Positions 62,782 through 64,000 of a DNA stretch of 64,000 bases are shown piece after piece. Numbering within the stretch: the first letter of the stretch is position 1; each line of letters begins with the position of its first letter. Both the position numbers and the translations under genes were made by a program. The notes below the pieces were generated by a model. The model made no database searches and was not told the origin of the DNA. It saw only the letters and a list, made by a program, of their open reading frames with translations. The stretch is from DATFDN01 sp963762525 (lineage in GTDB: Bacteria; Pseudomonadota; Alphaproteobacteria; Acetobacterales; Acetobacteraceae), in NCBI GenBank assembly GCA_963762525.1, contig CAVXKT010000001.1, positions 62,001 through 126,000 of the forward strand. The letters run 5' to 3'.

Positions 62782-63216
62782 ATGAATTTACCCATGGTCG
62801 TGCCTGATTGGCTGCCTTGGTGGGTGCCGACCATCCTGCTGGTGGTGGCGCTGCTGTGGCTGCTGCTGTTCCTGCTGGTGCCGTTCAGCGTCATCGGCCT
62901 GAAATCGCGGCTGGAGGGGTTGGAGGCGCGGCTCGACGAAATTCAGGCCGAAATCCGCACGCTCACGCTGCGCCTGCCCGATCAGGTGCAGTCGGTGGAT
63001 TTCGACGAGCTCTATGCCGAACCGCCGCGCGACGCCCCCCGCCGCGCGCCGGCGTTCGAACGTCCGCCGATCCCGCCCGCCGCGCACGAGCTGGAAGATG
63101 AGACCGACTCGCCCGACGCGCCGCCGCCCAACAGCTTCCCGCGCCCGCGCCGGGCCGACCCCGGGCGCCCGGCCCGCGACGTGCGCACGGAACCGCGGCT
63201 CGACTGGCCCCGCTAG
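62782..63216 (+). CDS. Small membrane-anchored coiled-coil protein, 144 aa
   Basis: ATG 62782 opens MNLPMVVPDWLPWWVP, followed by one strong membrane helix (LLVVALLWLLLFLLVPFSVI), a coiled coil (KSRLEGLEARLDEIQAEIRT) and a long Pro/Arg/Asp-rich disordered tail. A longer start at 62743 is less likely. No family is recognised; the layout suggests an inner-membrane scaffold. It lies 18 bases before the amidase gene and is probably co-transcribed with it. Confidence 0.7.
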   Translation: MNLPMVVPDWLPWWVPTILLVVALLWLLLFLLVPFSVIGLKSRLEGLEARLDEIQAEIRTLTLRLPDQVQSVDFDELYAEPPRDAPRRAPAFERPPIPPAAHELEDETDSPDAPPPNSFPRPRRADPGRPARDVRTEPRLDWPR

Positions 63217-63234
63217 CCGATTACGGAGAGAGCG

Positions 63235-64000
63235 ATGCGCGTGAGCGTGGTGCAGATGAACCCCGGCGCCGACAAGCAGGCCAATATCGATCAGGCCCGC
63301 CAGCTCGCGACGGCGGCGATCGAAGCGGATCGCCCGGACATCGTGAGCCTGCCGGAAGTCTGGACCTGCCTCGGCGGCAACCGGGAGGACAAATTCAGCC
63401 AGGCCGAGCGCCTGCCCGCCAAGGGATCGAACGCGCCCGGCGGCCCGGCCTACGAATTTCTCCGCGAGACCGCGCGCGGCGCCGGCGTGCATGTGCATGG
63501 CGGCTCGATCCAAGAGACCGACGGCGGCGACCGGCTGTTCAACACGACGGTCGTCTTCGACCCCGACGGTCGCGAGATCGCGCGCTATCGCAAGATCCAC
63601 CTGTTCGACATCACCACCCCCGACGGCACCGGCTTTCGCGAGAGCAACTCCTATGGCGCGGGCGACGAGGTGGTGACGTACTCGGCCGGCGGCATGACCG
63701 TGGGCGCCGCGATCTGCTATGATCTGCGCTTCCCCGAGTTGTTCCTCGGCTTGCGCCGCGCCGGCGCCGAGCTGGTGTTCCTGCCCTCGGCGTTCACCTT
63801 GCAAACCGGCAAGGACCATTGGGAGCCGCTGGTCCGCGCCCGCGCGATCGAAACCCAATGCTGGCTCGCCGCACCCGCCGTCTGGGGTCGCTACTACGAA
63901 GGCGCCCGCAACGAGCCGCGCGACACCTGGGGGCATTCGATGATCGTCGATCCCTGGGGCCATGTGGTAGCCCGGGTGTCCGACGGAACCGGCTGGGCCA
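63235..64000 (+). CDS. Carbon-nitrogen hydrolase (nitrilase family, Nit2-like), cut by the window end
   Basis: The first 255 residues are visible and the gene runs off the right edge. The catalytic triad of the family is intact: Glu41 in VSLPEVWTCLG, Lys120 in ARYRKIHLFDITTPDGTG and Cys161 in GAAICYDLRFPELFLGL. The closing part (LVRARAIETQCWLAAPAVWG, GHSMIVDPWGHVVA) is also typical. The motifs fit the omega-amidase/deaminated-glutathione amidase branch, which cleaves small amide metabolites in the cytoplasm. GGAGAG lies upstream of ATG 63235. Confidence 0.9.
   Translation, partial: MRVSVVQMNPGADKQANIDQARQLATAAIEADRPDIVSLPEVWTCLGGNREDKFSQAERLPAKGSNAPGGPAYEFLRETARGAGVHVHGGSIQETDGGDRLFNTTVVFDPDGREIARYRKIHLFDITTPDGTGFRESNSYGAGDEVVTYSAGGMTVGAAICYDLRFPELFLGLRRAGAELVFLPSAFTLQTGKDHWEPLVRARAIETQCWLAAPAVWGRYYEGARNEPRDTWGHSMIVDPWGHVVARVSDGTGWA

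Overview
The window is GC-rich (roughly two thirds G+C or more) chromosomal DNA from an alphaproteobacterium. The evidence is an RpoH sigma-32 of alphaproteobacterial type, the DUF6476-RluD pair, the ispH-thrB-rnhA string with overlapping stop and start codons, an IalB-like protein beside rlmN, and the secA-ppiC-argJ neighbourhood. Several palindromic interspersed repeats resemble those scattered through Rhodospirillales and Rhizobiales genomes. I cannot place it below class; a Rhodospirillales-like lineage is an inference.

Layout. 1-5.3 kb: housekeeping genes (rpoH, rluD), a glutathione transferase, a CmcJ-type oxygenase-like protein, a truncated SDR and a tRNA-Glu. 5.3-12.8 kb: a gene-free, very G-rich block, then an arsenic island. 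It has arsR-arsC-gapdh-arsJ rightward and the arsenite oxidase genes aioBA leftward, converging on a small secreted protein. 12.9-20.8 kb: rnhA-thrB-ispH, a lipoprotein, rlmN, an IalB-like protein, a GGT-like lipoprotein and an aminotransferase. 20.9-33.8 kb: a PEP-CTERM protein, an AroE-like dehydrogenase, secreted proteins, a MetE-like protein, msrP, a PepSY/response-regulator/histidine-kinase set, a DNA ligase, AsmA and rpsD. 34-42.3 kb: GT9, cfa, secA, a fatty-acid hydroxylase, ppiC and argJ. 42.3-56.3 kb: an accessory catabolic region with M20 and M28 peptidases, a complete dipeptide-type ABC importer, an amidohydrolase coupled to a DUF1028 protein, a ureohydrolase, a NodB deacetylase, an SDR and an MHS-type transporter. 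56.4-64 kb: a double-GNAT protein, two paralogous aminotransferases, an LDH2 dehydrogenase, an MmgE/PrpD protein, two small proteins and a truncated nitrilase-family amidase.

How genes work together. AioBA would oxidise arsenite in the periplasm. Inside the cell, arsenate can be reduced by ArsC, or converted by the GAPDH-like enzyme to 1-arseno-3-phosphoglycerate and exported by ArsJ. No arsenite pump (ArsB/Acr3) and no AioXSR sensor system is present here. The 42-56 kb region looks like uptake plus stepwise hydrolysis of a peptide-, amide- or guanidine-containing nutrient.

Data quality matters here. Many genes are broken by single-base frameshifts, nearly all of them one-base insertions outside homopolymers. 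They hit genes a living cell cannot lose (rpsD, secA twice), so most are probably sequencing errors. They are far denser in the arsenic island, about one per 150 bases in arsJ, than in the flanks, where I count nine in about 50 kb. Coordinates of frameshifted genes are given for the reconstructed whole gene. I found no CRISPR array, integrase, transposase or rRNA gene.
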